64,000 bases of DNA. Origin: Chryseobacterium sp. c4a (GTDB lineage Bacteria > Bacteroidota > Bacteroidia > Flavobacteriales > Weeksellaceae). The notes below the pieces were generated by a model. That model made no database searches, had not been told where the DNA came from, and saw only the letters and a program-made list of their open reading frames with translations. The stretch lies in assembly GCF_009900745.1 (NCBI RefSeq), contig NZ_WXVU01000022.1:1-64000 (forward strand). The letters are read 5' to 3'. Below, in pieces: positions 41,249 to 51,278 of this stretch. How positions within the stretch are numbered: position 1 is the stretch's first letter; each line of letters begins with the position of its first letter. Made by a program: the position numbers and the translations under genes.

Positions 41249-41899
41249 ATGGAAACATTGAAAAAAGTAGCCGTAATTGGCTTAGAAAATATCGGAAAAG
41301 CAATTGCTAACGATTTGATAAAAAATAATCATGAAGTAATTGTTGCTTCAAGAAACAGCGAAGAAGCAAAGGATTTTGCTGAAAAATCAGGAGGACTTGC
41401 CCAAAGTATGAGTATTAAAGAGGCTATCAATACTGTTGATCTTGTTATTCCTGCTATATGGTTTGGCTCTTTTAAAGATTTTTTTAGTGATTATGGAGAT
41501 ATTTTAAAAGATAAGACCATTATTGATGTATCCAATCCTATTGCTCCTGATGGAAATGGGGGATTCAAAAAAATTATTGGTGAAAGGGAATCAGCGGGAG
41601 AGCTTAATAAAGCTATTCTTCCCAAAGGTGCTAAACTGGTAAAAGCTTTCGGAACTCTTGGGGCAGAAACTCTCGCAGGTGCTTCAAACGGGAGTCCAGT
41701 AAAATCTGTATTATTTTATGCATCAGATGATATGGAAGTAAATAATGATGTGGAAAAAGTTATTACGGACGCGGGATTTGATCCTTTAAGAATAGGGGGC
41801 ATTGATCAGTCTATCCGAATAGAAGTTTTTGGTGATTTACATGAATTCGGAGCATTGGGAAAAGCGGTTACCCTTACAGAAGCGAAGTCAGTACTTTAA
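41249..41899 (+). CDS. NAD(P)-binding protein, F420-dependent NADP oxidoreductase-like
   Basis: 216 aa. N-terminal Rossmann fold AVIGLENIGKAIANDLIKNNHEVIVASRN (GxxxxG variant), KDKTIIDVSNPIAPDGNGG and AKLVKAFGTLGAETLAG, as in NADPH-F420 oxidoreductase-like proteins. F420 itself is not expected in this phylum; relatives are oxidoreductases of unknown substrate. Probably regulated by the neighbouring Crp/Fnr protein (inference from position). Confidence 0.88.
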   Translation: METLKKVAVIGLENIGKAIANDLIKNNHEVIVASRNSEEAKDFAEKSGGLAQSMSIKEAINTVDLVIPAIWFGSFKDFFSDYGDILKDKTIIDVSNPIAPDGNGGFKKIIGERESAGELNKAILPKGAKLVKAFGTLGAETLAGASNGSPVKSVLFYASDDMEVNNDVEKVITDAGFDPLRIGGIDQSIRIEVFGDLHEFGALGKAVTLTEAKSVL

Positions 41900-41973
41900 A
41901 ATAGAACCAGGAAAATATTCTGATTATATAGATGTCATCAGATAAATAACGAATGTTTTGATTCATAAATGAT

Positions 41974-41999
41974 AAAGCCGGAACTATTTGTCCGGCTTT
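41974..41999. terminator. Bidirectional terminator
   Basis: AAAGCCGGA / TCCGGCTTT stem, loop ACTATTTG, between convergent genes. Confidence 0.85.
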
Positions 42000-42026
42000 C
42001 ATCATATGATTAAAATAGTAATACTT

Positions 42027-42911
42027 TTACATTGAGCTTACCTTTTTACGGTCTGAAATAACATTCAGCGTAACTCCCAATAAAATCAGTGTAATTCCAA
42101 TTAACAAATTGGTTGTAAACTTTTCATTAAACATAAATACACTTACCATTACAGCAACTACCGGTTCCAACGCTCCTAAAATAGCGACCGGAGTAGAACC
42201 AATACTTTTAATAGCATAGACCAGACACAAGCTGGAAATAACGGTAGTAAGAAAGGCAAAAATAAGAAAGTTAACAAAAATACTCATTGAAGGGATAGCA
42301 AATGACTGATTCCCAATAACTGATTTTGTCATAAAAAACAAAGACGTAAAAAGCATCGAGTAGAAGGTAAGCTTAAACCCTGAAACTTTCAATTGTGATT
42401 TATTGACAATTACCATATACAACGCATAAAATAGTGAACTAAGCATCACGATTCCCAATCCTGCAAAATTGATCTCAAAACCTGTTCCTTTTAGACATAA
42501 AACAATCACTCCGGCAAAGGCAAGAAATAATGAAACGATAGATAGTTTGGTTAATTTCTCTTTATAGAAGAAAAACATAATCAACGCTACAATTACCGGG
42601 TAGATGAACAGAACTGTAGAAGCAATTCCTGGAGTAAGAAAATCATAACCTATAAACAGAAATTCGGAAGAAAGGGCATAACATATTCCAAGAATAGCTA
42701 ATATTAAAGCTTCCTTTTTATTGATTTTGAAATTTTGTTTAGAATAAATGAGATATCCTCCCACCAGTATGGCTGAGAAGAAAAACCTGTAGAACAAGGT
42801 GATGTCCATTGAAAAACGAGCCTGCTTGATGGGCAGGATAAAAATCGAAATCAGTCCGTACGAGACTGCCGAAAAAATACCCAATAAATAACCTCTAAGT
42901 TTTATTTGCAT
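42027..42911 (-). CDS. EamA family transporter
   Basis: 294 aa from ATG at 42911 (MQIKLRGYLLGIFSAVSYG); the longer frame to 42953 begins in the terminator of the next gene and is rejected. Ten hydrophobic helices in two five-helix halves, typical of EamA/DMT exporters (FRFFFSAILVGGYLIY; LGALEPVVAVMVSVFMF). Substrate unknown. Confidence 0.88.
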   Translation of the reverse strand: MQIKLRGYLLGIFSAVSYGLISIFILPIKQARFSMDITLFYRFFFSAILVGGYLIYSKQNFKINKKEALILAILGICYALSSEFLFIGYDFLTPGIASTVLFIYPVIVALIMFFFYKEKLTKLSIVSLFLAFAGVIVLCLKGTGFEINFAGLGIVMLSSLFYALYMVIVNKSQLKVSGFKLTFYSMLFTSLFFMTKSVIGNQSFAIPSMSIFVNFLIFAFLTTVISSLCLVYAIKSIGSTPVAILGALEPVVAVMVSVFMFNEKFTTNLLIGITLILLGVTLNVISDRKKVSSM

Positions 42912-42929
42912 TGTATAGTTATAGTTTTT

Positions 42930-42974
42930 AAAACAAAAAAACCACTGAGTCAATAGATCAGTGGTTTTTTTTAT
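42930..42974 (-). terminator. Terminator between alpha-oxoamine synthase and EamA genes
   Basis: ACCACTGA / TCAGTGGT stem, 9-nt loop, with an A-run on one side and a T-run on the other, so it can stop either strand; on the minus strand it ends the transcript of the gene at 42987-44261. Confidence 0.85.
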
Positions 42975-42986
42975 TTTGTTTAAAGA

Positions 42987-44261
42987 TTAGATCGGTTTAA
43001 AACTTAATCCTTGTTCCTGCAGTAATAATTGTTCCTGCTCTTTATAGTAACCACTTACCAATTTATCATGAATCCCTTCAAATGCAGCCAGAGTTTCATT
43101 AATCTCTGCATCCGTATGAGAAGCGGTAGGAATTAGTCTTAAAAGAATCATTCCCTTAGGAATTACCGGATAGACGACAACTGAAGTAAAGATCCCGTAA
43201 TTTTCTCTAAGGTCTTTTACCAATAGAGTAGCTTCTACAGGAGTTCCCTGCATCATTACCGGAGTTACACAAGTATTGGTGTCACCAATATTGAATCCTC
43301 TTTCTTTTAATCCACTTTGTAATTTTTCAACATTTTCCCAAAGTTTAGCTTTAATCTCAGGTCTTGATCTTAATAGCTCTAGTCTTTTTAATCCTCCGAT
43401 TACCATTGGCATGGTAAGAGATTTTGCGAAGATTTGCGATCTTAGGTTAAACTTCAGGTATCTGATGATTTCTTTGTCTCCCGCAAGGAATGCTCCGAAA
43501 CCAGCCATTGATTTTGCAAAAGTAGAGAAATATACGTCAATCTGATCGTTACAGTTTTGTTCTTCACCTACACCTGCTCCCGTTTTACCTAATGTTCCGA
43601 AACCGTGAGCATCATCTACTAAAAGTCTGAACTGATATTTTGATTTAAGTTCGCAGATCTCTTTAATTTTCCCCTGCTGGCCTCTCATTCCGAAAACCCC
43701 TTCAGTAATCACAAGGATTCCTCCTCCTGTTTCTTCTGCCACTTTAGTCGCTCTCTGAAGGTTTTTCTCAAGACTCGCCATATCGTTGTGCTTGTAGGTA
43801 AATCTTTTACCTGAATGAAGTCTTACTCCATCCACGATGCAGGCATGAGAATCCATATCATAAACAATAACGTCGTTTCTGCTTACCAAAGCATCAATGG
43901 TAGAAACCATTCCCTGGTAACCGAAATTCAATAAATATGCTGATTCTTTTTGTACGAAGTCTGCCAACTCTCTTTCCAACTGAAGGTGCTGATCTGTTTC
44001 TCCAGACATCGCTCTTGCTCCCATTGGATAGAACATTCCGTATTCTGCAGCCGCCTTTGCATCTGCTTCTATTACTTCAGGATGGTTACATAATCCTAAA
44101 TAATCATTGGCACTCCAGAAAATTACTTCTCTACCCTGAAATTGCATTCTCGGGCCGATAGGTCCCTCTAATCTTGGGAAAATAAAATATCCTTCTCCGT
44201 AATCTGCAAATTGTCCAAGAGGTCCTGGATTTTCTTTTATTCTTTCAAAAATATCCAACAT
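42987..44261 (-). CDS. Alpha-oxoamine synthase, probable serine palmitoyltransferase
   Basis: 424 aa fold-type I PLP enzyme. FWSANDYLGLCNHPEVIEA, SGETDQHLQLERELA, TEGVFGMRGQQGK, LVDDAHGFGTLGK, and FSTFAKSMAGFGAFLAG with the PLP lysine. This is the alpha-oxoamine synthase family (KBL, BioF, SPT). Its sequence around the lysine lacks the Gly-rich run of KBL and is closer to Bacteroidota serine palmitoyltransferases that begin sphingolipid synthesis; substrate not proved. Upstream of it, on the same strand, is a serine-using PLP enzyme. Confidence 0.85.
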   Translation of the reverse strand: MLDIFERIKENPGPLGQFADYGEGYFIFPRLEGPIGPRMQFQGREVIFWSANDYLGLCNHPEVIEADAKAAAEYGMFYPMGARAMSGETDQHLQLERELADFVQKESAYLLNFGYQGMVSTIDALVSRNDVIVYDMDSHACIVDGVRLHSGKRFTYKHNDMASLEKNLQRATKVAEETGGGILVITEGVFGMRGQQGKIKEICELKSKYQFRLLVDDAHGFGTLGKTGAGVGEEQNCNDQIDVYFSTFAKSMAGFGAFLAGDKEIIRYLKFNLRSQIFAKSLTMPMVIGGLKRLELLRSRPEIKAKLWENVEKLQSGLKERGFNIGDTNTCVTPVMMQGTPVEATLLVKDLRENYGIFTSVVVYPVIPKGMILLRLIPTASHTDAEINETLAAFEGIHDKLVSGYYKEQEQLLLQEQGLSFKPI

Positions 44262-44280
44262 TGTATCGTAATTTTTAATT

Positions 44281-44317
44281 AAAAAAGCCTTTCTTGTAGA
44301 ACACGCAAAAGGCTTTA
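44281..44317 (-). terminator. Terminator after CBS-like gene (minus strand)
   Basis: AAAGCCTTT / AAAGGCTTT stem with 15-nt loop; A-run on the plus strand left side gives the Us on the minus transcript. Confidence 0.75.
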
Positions 44318-44339
44318 TTATATCGTGATTTTATTTGTT

Positions 44340-45377
44340 CTATTTAATAAACTCTGTCTTAAAGACTTCGTCATAATTGTGGACACAGTTGTTAACAAAT
44401 CCCTGTTCGGCCATCCACTTATCACTGTATACTTTAGTGATATATCTTGAACCGTGGTCAGGATAGATTAAAACAACCATATCATTTTCGGTTAATTCGT
44501 GGGACTTCGCATATTGTATAAGTCCTTGAGTCACAGCTCCTGTAGTATAACCTCCCATGATTGCTTCTTTTAAAGCGATCTCACGTGTTCTGTAGGCAGC
44601 CATTTCATCATTTACCCTTACAAACTCATCTACCTTATCGAAAAGAAGAGCAGAAGGGATCAAATTTTTCCCCATTCCCTCAATCTGATAAGGGTGTACA
44701 TCTTCCTTGTGAATCTCACCTGTCTCGTGATAGCTTTTTAATATAGAACCATCTGCATCCACCCCAATAATTTTAATATCCGGGTTTTTCTCCTTCAAAA
44801 ACTTTGCTGAACCAGATAAAGTACCACCTGTTCCGGTACAGGCAAAAAGGTGAGTGATCTTACCTTCTGTCTGTTCCCAGATCTCAGGACCTGTAGTCTG
44901 GTAGTGGGCATCAATATTCAGTTCATTAAAGTACTGATTGATGTAAATAGAATTGGGAGTTTCCAAAGCAATTCTTTTCGCTACTTCATAATAAGATCTA
45001 GGATCATCCGCCGGTACATTGGCAGGACATATATAAACAGTAGCTCCTAAAGCTTTAAGATAAGCGATTTTTTCCGGTTTGGTTTTGTCGCTTACCGCGA
45101 GAATACATTTATATCCTTTGATGATACATACCATGGCAATAGAAAACCCAGTATTTCCAGAAGTAGTTTCTACAACTACGGAGTCTTCTTTCAATAAGCC
45201 TTTTTTCTCTGCATTCTCTATAATATGAAGTGCGATTCGGTCTTTGGTAGAATGTCCAGGATTATATGATTCTAACTTGGCATAAACGGTTGCTGGAATA
45301 TCTTTTGTAACAGTATTTAGCTTCACCATAGGAGTATGTCCTATTAGGCCAAGAATATTATCGTAAACATTACTCAT
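44340..45377 (-). CDS. Cystathionine beta-synthase / cysteine synthase family enzyme
   Basis: 345 aa fold-type II PLP enzyme. Lysine motif LESYNPGHSTKDRIA (variant of NPGxSxKDR with His for Gly), ETTSGNTGFSIAMV, ACTGTGGTLSGSAKF (phosphate-binding), HPYQIEGMGKNLIP and PDHGSRYITKVY. Closest to the N-terminal catalytic part of cystathionine beta-synthases; no CBS regulatory domains. Condenses serine with a thiol or replaces the beta-substituent. Not linked by overlap to its neighbours. Confidence 0.9.
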   Translation of the reverse strand: MSNVYDNILGLIGHTPMVKLNTVTKDIPATVYAKLESYNPGHSTKDRIALHIIENAEKKGLLKEDSVVVETTSGNTGFSIAMVCIIKGYKCILAVSDKTKPEKIAYLKALGATVYICPANVPADDPRSYYEVAKRIALETPNSIYINQYFNELNIDAHYQTTGPEIWEQTEGKITHLFACTGTGGTLSGSAKFLKEKNPDIKIIGVDADGSILKSYHETGEIHKEDVHPYQIEGMGKNLIPSALLFDKVDEFVRVNDEMAAYRTREIALKEAIMGGYTTGAVTQGLIQYAKSHELTENDMVVLIYPDHGSRYITKVYSDKWMAEQGFVNNCVHNYDEVFKTEFIK

Positions 45378-45599
45378 TATTTGTTATTTTCAATAAAAAT
45401 CTGACTGCAAAAATACAAAAAAATAAATAATTACTAAACTTTTGTTTGATTTCTAGACCATCGTTTCGTAAAAAAATATTTTCCTGTTTACAGTATTAGC
45501 AGGAGTTTAATCGCAAATTTTAAGCCAAATTTTTAAAATTTGTTAAAAACAATATAAAATAATATAAAAGCCTTATTTTCGCATAATTGATTTAATACT

Positions 45600-48500
45600 A
45601 TGAAAAATTGGACTTTTAGGCAATGGAACACCGTTTTAGGATGGGTGATTTTCGTCATTGCGTTTTTCACGTACTTGTCCACAATAGAACCCAATTTCAG
45701 TTTTTGGGATTGTGGTGAGTACATTTCTTCTGCAGTAAAACTTGAAGTAACGCACGCTCCCGGAGCTGCTTTATTCCAGATAGTGGGTGCCGTGGCAGCC
45801 ATTTTTGCATTAGGGAAAGGCGAAAATTACTCCATCGTAATCAACGCGATGTCTGCATTGTTCAGTGCGCTGACTATTTTATTTTTGTTTTGGACGATCA
45901 CTCATTTTGTGAGAAGATTGCTAAACAAAGATTTTGAAGAAATTACAAAACATCAGGAAATCTCTATCCTGTTTGCCGGAGCGGTAGGAGCATTGTGCTT
46001 CACGTTTTCAGATACCTTTTGGTTCTCGGCAGTAGAAGGTGAGGTATACTCTATGGCTTCTATGTTCATCGCGCTTTTGGTCTGGTTGATTACGAAATGG
46101 GAAAATGAGTATCAGGCAGCAGACAGTGAAAGATGGATTATCCTTATTTTCTTCGTTTTAGGACTTTCCGTTGGGGTACACATGATGTGTATGCTGGCAA
46201 CTCCTATGGTATGTCTTGTATATTATGCAAGAAACTATAAGTTTACCTGGAAAAACTTTATCCTGGCAAACCTTATTACATTAGGGATTTTGATCGTAGT
46301 TTTCAAAATTATTTTCCCTTTGATTATGACGATGTTCGGAAGATTGGAAATTTTCTTTGTTAATGGTCTTGGACTTCCTTTCCACTCCGGAACAATTGCA
46401 GCATTTATTTTAATGGTAGTGATTTGCTATTTCTTGATTAAGTATGCAAGAAAAGCAAAAAAGAATATCTATCAAACGGCTGCTTTATCTGTGGTTTTTA
46501 TGATGATTGGTTTCTCTTGCTGGATGGTAATTCCGATCAGAGCGAATGCTAATCCACCGATGAACCTTAATGATCCGGATACAGCGATTGGAATGTTAGA
46601 TTATTATAACAGGGAACAATATGGTGACTGGCCAACCATCTACGGACAAAACTATACAGCTTTCCTTGATGCAAACGGGATTCAGAAGAATGAAGATGGA
46701 AGCTTCAAAACAAAAAAGACCGGAGAAATCTACGAAAAAGATGAAAAAACCGGAACTTATAGAAAGACTGGAGACCGATTCAATTATGTGTTCAGCCAGT
46801 CTCAAGTGAGCTTAATGCCAAGAATGTTTAATGAAGATAAAGATGTAATGGCGAACTACATTTCGATGTACGGAGCACCTGATTTTACATTCAATTATGC
46901 AAATGAAGATGTAGCAGATAACCCTCAGGCTAAGCAAATCTTTGATGAGCTGAGAGCTAAATATGAGGATAAATCGATTACAGCAGCAGACTATTTAAAG
47001 GTAAAACCTTATAACCTTATTAATGTTCAGAAGCCTTCATTGCTTCAGAATATGGATTACTTTATTTCCTTTCAGAACGGATATTACTTTGTAAGATACC
47101 TGATGTGGAACTATGTTGGAAGACAGAATGACCTTGAAGGAAACATGGAAAGCACAAAAGGAAACTGGATTTCCGGAATTCCGTTTATCGATAATGTGAA
47201 TGTAGGAAACCAGGATAAAATGCCTGCTAAATTCAAAAATGAAAGTACAGTAGCATTTTTCTTCCTTCCACTAATTTTAGGATTAATCGGATTCTTTTTC
47301 CAATTAAACAGAGACTTTGGAAGATTCTATGCGCTATTATCATTATTCATTATTACCAGTGTCGGAATTATTTTCTATACAGGAGTAAAACCTTTTGAGC
47401 CAAGAGAAAGAGATTATGCAATGGTAGGTTCATTCTATGCTTTTGCGATCTGGATCGGATTGGGAGCTGGAGCTATTTTATGGTTTGTACAATCTAAAAT
47501 CAAATCGAACGGAGCTAATATTGCTTTAGGAGTTGTATTATTAGGAGTACCTTTTATGATGGGCTTCCAGAACTATAATGTTCACGATAGAAGTAACAGA
47601 TATACTGCTTATGATTATGCATATTCAGTGTTAAAATCATTACCGAAGAACGATATTTTATTCGTGTATGGTGATAATGATACTTATCCGGTTTGGGCTA
47701 TTCAGGAAACGGAAAGATTCAGAGATGATGTGAAAGTGGTTAACTTTACTCTTGCTTCAACACCTTGGAATCTTGACCAGGTGAAAAGAAGAACTTACAA
47801 CGCAATGGGAATTCCAAGTGAGTTGACTCATGAGGATTATAGAGATGGTGTAAATGACCAGATCTATATGATGAAGAAGGAAGATTGGGAAGGAGTTTTC
47901 TCTATGTTGAAAGAGCAAGGAGTTCCGGATACAGAATTCAAAGACTTCAGAAAGTACCTTACACAAGATTCTTTAACGCTGAAAGATGCAATTAAGTTTA
48001 TCAAATTCAAATCTCCTGAAAAAGATCAGTTATTGAAAATGTACTTCGGAGAAGAGAAATATGAAAAGTATAACATTCTTCCGGTAAACAAATTTATTCT
48101 TCCGGTAAATAAAGAAAATGCTTTAAAAGCTGGAATTATCAATCAGGCTGATCTTCCAAATGTAGCGAATCAGATCATGATTACTTATAAAGGAAATACA
48201 CTATATAAAAATAACCTGATCTTGATGGATTTATTGGCGAATTTCGATTGGAAGCGTCCAATTAACTTCTCTTCAGGAGGTATTTATGACAGTGAAAACA
48301 TTTTCTACCTTAATGACTATCTTCAGTTTGACGGATTCAGCTACAGATTAATTCCAATCCAAACGCCACCTTCAGCAGACGGAGATATGGGTAGAGTAGA
48401 TGCCAACAACCTTTATAATGTGGTGAAAAACTTCAGATGGGGTAACTTTAAAGATCTGAATGCTCACTTTGATGAAACGGCAACGTCTAATATCATCAGC

Positions 48501-49085
48501 TACAGAATGTCAGCAAGCAGAGCCGCTTCAGCATTAGCATTAAGCGGACAGAAAGCTAAAGCATTAGAGATCCTTGATCTTGCAGCTAAAGAAATCCCTG
48601 CTGAAAAATACAATGATCCACGTTCTTTAAGTTCTATTGTAACCGGATATATTATCGCAGGACAGGAGCAAAAAGGATTACAACTCGCAGAAGTCCTTAA
48701 AAAGGGAATCTTTGATGAGTATGATTACTACTTAAGCCTTTCTAAAGCAGATCAAAGTTACTTAAGAAGACAGATGAGAACAAAACCAATGGAATATTCT
48801 CTTGTGGTAGCAGCGGTTACAGATGCTTATATGAAGATCGGACAAAAAGAAAAAGCATATGCTTATCTGGTAAAATCCATTGAACCGATTGATAAAAAAT
48901 TCAATGCTTTTGTAAAAGAACTTCAGGAGATGGGCAAAGAAAAAGCAATGAAAGAATCTGAAGATGTTCAAAAGATCACACCATTCTACCAATATTTATT
49001 TGACGTTATGGAACCTTTTGATTCAACTTATTCTAAGGAAAAAGAAAATCAGATTACTTCAGCAATTATCAAAGCAACACAATAA
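45600..49085 (+). CDS. DUF2723 membrane glycosyltransferase-like protein (GT117-type)
   Basis: 1161 aa. FSFWDCGEYISSAVKLEVTHAPGAALFQIVG near the N-terminus is the DUF2723 (TMEM260/GT117-like) signature, with acidic Asp/Glu in the first periplasmic loop (GT-C type). About 10-12 membrane helices in the first half and a long soluble C-terminal half with TPR-like SGQKAKALEILDLAAKEIPAEKY. Likely transfers sugars from a lipid carrier to proteins or glycans in the periplasm (inferred from the fold). Confidence 0.9.
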   Translation: MKNWTFRQWNTVLGWVIFVIAFFTYLSTIEPNFSFWDCGEYISSAVKLEVTHAPGAALFQIVGAVAAIFALGKGENYSIVINAMSALFSALTILFLFWTITHFVRRLLNKDFEEITKHQEISILFAGAVGALCFTFSDTFWFSAVEGEVYSMASMFIALLVWLITKWENEYQAADSERWIILIFFVLGLSVGVHMMCMLATPMVCLVYYARNYKFTWKNFILANLITLGILIVVFKIIFPLIMTMFGRLEIFFVNGLGLPFHSGTIAAFILMVVICYFLIKYARKAKKNIYQTAALSVVFMMIGFSCWMVIPIRANANPPMNLNDPDTAIGMLDYYNREQYGDWPTIYGQNYTAFLDANGIQKNEDGSFKTKKTGEIYEKDEKTGTYRKTGDRFNYVFSQSQVSLMPRMFNEDKDVMANYISMYGAPDFTFNYANEDVADNPQAKQIFDELRAKYEDKSITAADYLKVKPYNLINVQKPSLLQNMDYFISFQNGYYFVRYLMWNYVGRQNDLEGNMESTKGNWISGIPFIDNVNVGNQDKMPAKFKNESTVAFFFLPLILGLIGFFFQLNRDFGRFYALLSLFIITSVGIIFYTGVKPFEPRERDYAMVGSFYAFAIWIGLGAGAILWFVQSKIKSNGANIALGVVLLGVPFMMGFQNYNVHDRSNRYTAYDYAYSVLKSLPKNDILFVYGDNDTYPVWAIQETERFRDDVKVVNFTLASTPWNLDQVKRRTYNAMGIPSELTHEDYRDGVNDQIYMMKKEDWEGVFSMLKEQGVPDTEFKDFRKYLTQDSLTLKDAIKFIKFKSPEKDQLLKMYFGEEKYEKYNILPVNKFILPVNKENALKAGIINQADLPNVANQIMITYKGNTLYKNNLILMDLLANFDWKRPINFSSGGIYDSENIFYLNDYLQFDGFSYRLIPIQTPPSADGDMGRVDANNLYNVVKNFRWGNFKDLNAHFDETATSNIISYRMSASRAASALALSGQKAKALEILDLAAKEIPAEKYNDPRSLSSIVTGYIIAGQEQKGLQLAEVLKKGIFDEYDYYLSLSKADQSYLRRQMRTKPMEYSLVVAAVTDAYMKIGQKEKAYAYLVKSIEPIDKKFNAFVKELQEMGKEKAMKESEDVQKITPFYQYLFDVMEPFDSTYSKEKENQITSAIIKATQ

Positions 49086-49094
49086 AATACTTTT

Positions 49095-49123
49095 AAAAAC
49101 GGAACTTCGGTTCCGTTTTTTTG
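49095..49123 (+). terminator. Rho-independent terminator (UUCG tetraloop)
   Basis: Stem AAAACGGAAC / GTTCCGTTTT closed by TTCG, followed by TTT. Confidence 0.9.
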
Positions 49124-49126
49124 TTA

Positions 49127-49157
49127 TTGGCAGTCCTGAATTTTAAGATTATATTTG
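49127..49157 (+). promoter_or_regulatory. Bacteroidota promoter (TTG-N20-TATATTTG)
   Basis: TTG at 49127-49129 and TATATTTG at 49150-49157 precede the ATG at 49176 by 18 bases. Confidence 0.65.
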
Positions 49158-49175
49158 TGAAACTAAAAAAGCATA

Positions 49176-50663
49176 ATGGCTGAAACACAAAAAAGCAAAC
49201 TCCCAATATATGCCGTAATCATTACGGTTCTTTTTAAACTTATTTTCTTATTAACTCATTACATTCAGGAGGATGCTTTCATCACCTGGAGAGTAGCTCA
49301 GAACTTGTTGGATTACGGGGTAATTGGTTTTAATGGCGATACTAAGATTTCTGCTTCTACCACCCATTTGTACGTTTTTGTGTCTTATATTTTCAACCTT
49401 ATTTTTGGTAAAGAACATTTTATTGAACCTCTTTTGATTTTTAATTCCTTATTATTTACGATTGGAACGTTGTTCCTATCTCATTTGGTTCTTAAAAATC
49501 CTTGGCACAAAGCTATTTTTATCTTTTTAATTGGAATTCTACCTCCTGCCATCAAGATTTCAATCCTGGGAATGGAGTACGGAATTTTGTTCTTCCTGGA
49601 AATGTCTTTGTTGTACTATGGTTTCCATAAAGGGAAAAAATGGGTGCTTACTCTTCTTCCGATCCTGATCATGTTTACAAGGGTAGATACGGTTATCTTC
49701 CTTGGAATTGTATTTCTGGTTGATCTGTTCTGGAATAGGAAGATCCGATGGAATTATATTTTTGGAGGAATTTTAGGCCTTTTATCAACAGTTGCTTTCA
49801 ACTGGTTTTACTTCGGAGAAGTGGTTAATAACACTATTACTGCTAAAAAATTACTTTACGAACAACAATTGACCTTCGGAGAACATCTCAACTATTTCCT
49901 GGTAAGTTTTGGGAATTTCTGGGGAATGCTGAAGGTTCCCGGCGCTTTTAATCCCATCACGATTATTGTTCTTATTTTTGAGATACTTTGCTTTATTTAT
50001 CTGATCAGACAAAGAGAAAAGAGGAATTATTTCTTATGGATGATCTTTATTTTCGGATGGGTAAAACAGATTATTTTTATCTCTCAAAAAAGCTTATTCG
50101 ACTGGTATTATTGGGTTCCTCAGCTTTTACTTTTTGTTCCGGTTCTTATTTTTGTATTAGAGCAGAAAGAGAGAAGAAAATTATGGCTGTCTATGCTTGT
50201 TATATTTTATATTGTCCCGATGTTGGCTTTCCAGACCATTCATTCTATTGCAACAGGAAACGGAGAATGGAACTATCGTAGAACTATCGGACGGTTCTTA
50301 AACAAGTATGAGAAAGATAAAAATCAGTGGATTTTATTGGAGCCTGCAGGATATGTTCCTTATTTTTCAGGATTAAAAACCATTGATGAAGTAGGATTGG
50401 TAGACAAACAGATTCAGGAAGAGATCAAAAAGGATAAAACAAATTACTGGATCAATACCGTTAAAAACAGAAAACCAAAATACCTGCTTTCTTACCAGAA
50501 CTTATACAAAGGAAAAAATGCAGACTATTATCAAACTCACTATAAATTACTGAAAGAATTCAGAGTAAAAGATCATCTGAAAAACGATAATAAAATATTG
50601 GAAAAGATCTACAACCTGAAACCTTCCGGAACAGACTATAATCTGTATATCAGAGTTGATTAA
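49176..50663 (+). CDS. GT-C type membrane glycosyltransferase, unassigned
   Basis: 495 aa. About 10 hydrophobic helices; the first large loop has EDAFITWRVAQNLLDYGVIGFNGD, with acidic residues in the place expected for a GT-C enzyme. The C-terminal 130 residues are soluble. Likely uses a polyprenyl-phosphate sugar in envelope glycan or protein glycosylation. It follows the DUF2723 gene after a terminator, so it is separately transcribed. Confidence 0.78.
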   Translation: MAETQKSKLPIYAVIITVLFKLIFLLTHYIQEDAFITWRVAQNLLDYGVIGFNGDTKISASTTHLYVFVSYIFNLIFGKEHFIEPLLIFNSLLFTIGTLFLSHLVLKNPWHKAIFIFLIGILPPAIKISILGMEYGILFFLEMSLLYYGFHKGKKWVLTLLPILIMFTRVDTVIFLGIVFLVDLFWNRKIRWNYIFGGILGLLSTVAFNWFYFGEVVNNTITAKKLLYEQQLTFGEHLNYFLVSFGNFWGMLKVPGAFNPITIIVLIFEILCFIYLIRQREKRNYFLWMIFIFGWVKQIIFISQKSLFDWYYWVPQLLLFVPVLIFVLEQKERRKLWLSMLVIFYIVPMLAFQTIHSIATGNGEWNYRRTIGRFLNKYEKDKNQWILLEPAGYVPYFSGLKTIDEVGLVDKQIQEEIKKDKTNYWINTVKNRKPKYLLSYQNLYKGKNADYYQTHYKLLKEFRVKDHLKNDNKILEKIYNLKPSGTDYNLYIRVD

Positions 50664-50728
50664 AAGATTAAAAATTGAAGAGTAGCGTAATAAGGAATGA
50701 ATAAATTCACTCTAAAATCTAATACCCT

Positions 50729-51256
50729 ATGAAATATTGTGCTTTTCTCCGCGGCGTAAATGTAAAAGGAACAAATATGAAAATGACGGATGTCTGCCAG
50801 GTTTTTAAAGAGGCTGGGATGAAGGACGTTGTGTCCATATTAGCTTCCGGAAATATTGTATTTTCATCTGATAAAAATACAGATGAATTGAAAACAATTT
50901 TAGAGAAAGCCATGTCAGAATACTTTTCCTATGAAGCTTTTTTGTTTATCAAATCTCAGGAAGAAACCGAAGCCTTCTGGAAAAATATTCCTTTTGAAAA
51001 GAATGCAGATCTTCATATTTATGGTTTTGTAGGAACATCTGGAGTAGAACATGTCTTGATGGCTGAGTTTGAAAAATCAACGCAGGCAGCTAATGAAAAA
51101 GCAGAAATTGTTAATGATATATTTTATTGGCAGGTTCCTAAAGGAAACACTCTGGATTCTACTTTTGGAAAGGTCTTGGGAAAGAAGAGCCTGAAAGATC
51201 AGATGACCAGCAGAAATGTTAATACATTTGAGAAAATTCTGAAAAAGATGGTATAG
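50729..51256 (+). CDS. DUF1697 family protein
   Basis: 175 aa. MKYCAFLRGVNVKGTNMKMTD, FKEAGMKDVVSILASGNIVF and TSRNVNTFEKILKKM are the DUF1697 signatures; function unknown. Soluble. Confidence 0.93.
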   Translation: MKYCAFLRGVNVKGTNMKMTDVCQVFKEAGMKDVVSILASGNIVFSSDKNTDELKTILEKAMSEYFSYEAFLFIKSQEETEAFWKNIPFEKNADLHIYGFVGTSGVEHVLMAEFEKSTQAANEKAEIVNDIFYWQVPKGNTLDSTFGKVLGKKSLKDQMTSRNVNTFEKILKKMV

Positions 51257-51278
51257 CTTTTATTTGCAATACAAAAAT

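Noticed and set aside
41249..41899. True F420-dependent enzyme
   Set aside because: Cofactor F420 is not known in this group; only the fold similarity is supported.
42987..44261. Glycine C-acetyltransferase (kbl)
   Set aside because: The motif around the PLP lysine and lack of a neighbouring threonine dehydrogenase favour serine palmitoyltransferase, though this is not settled.
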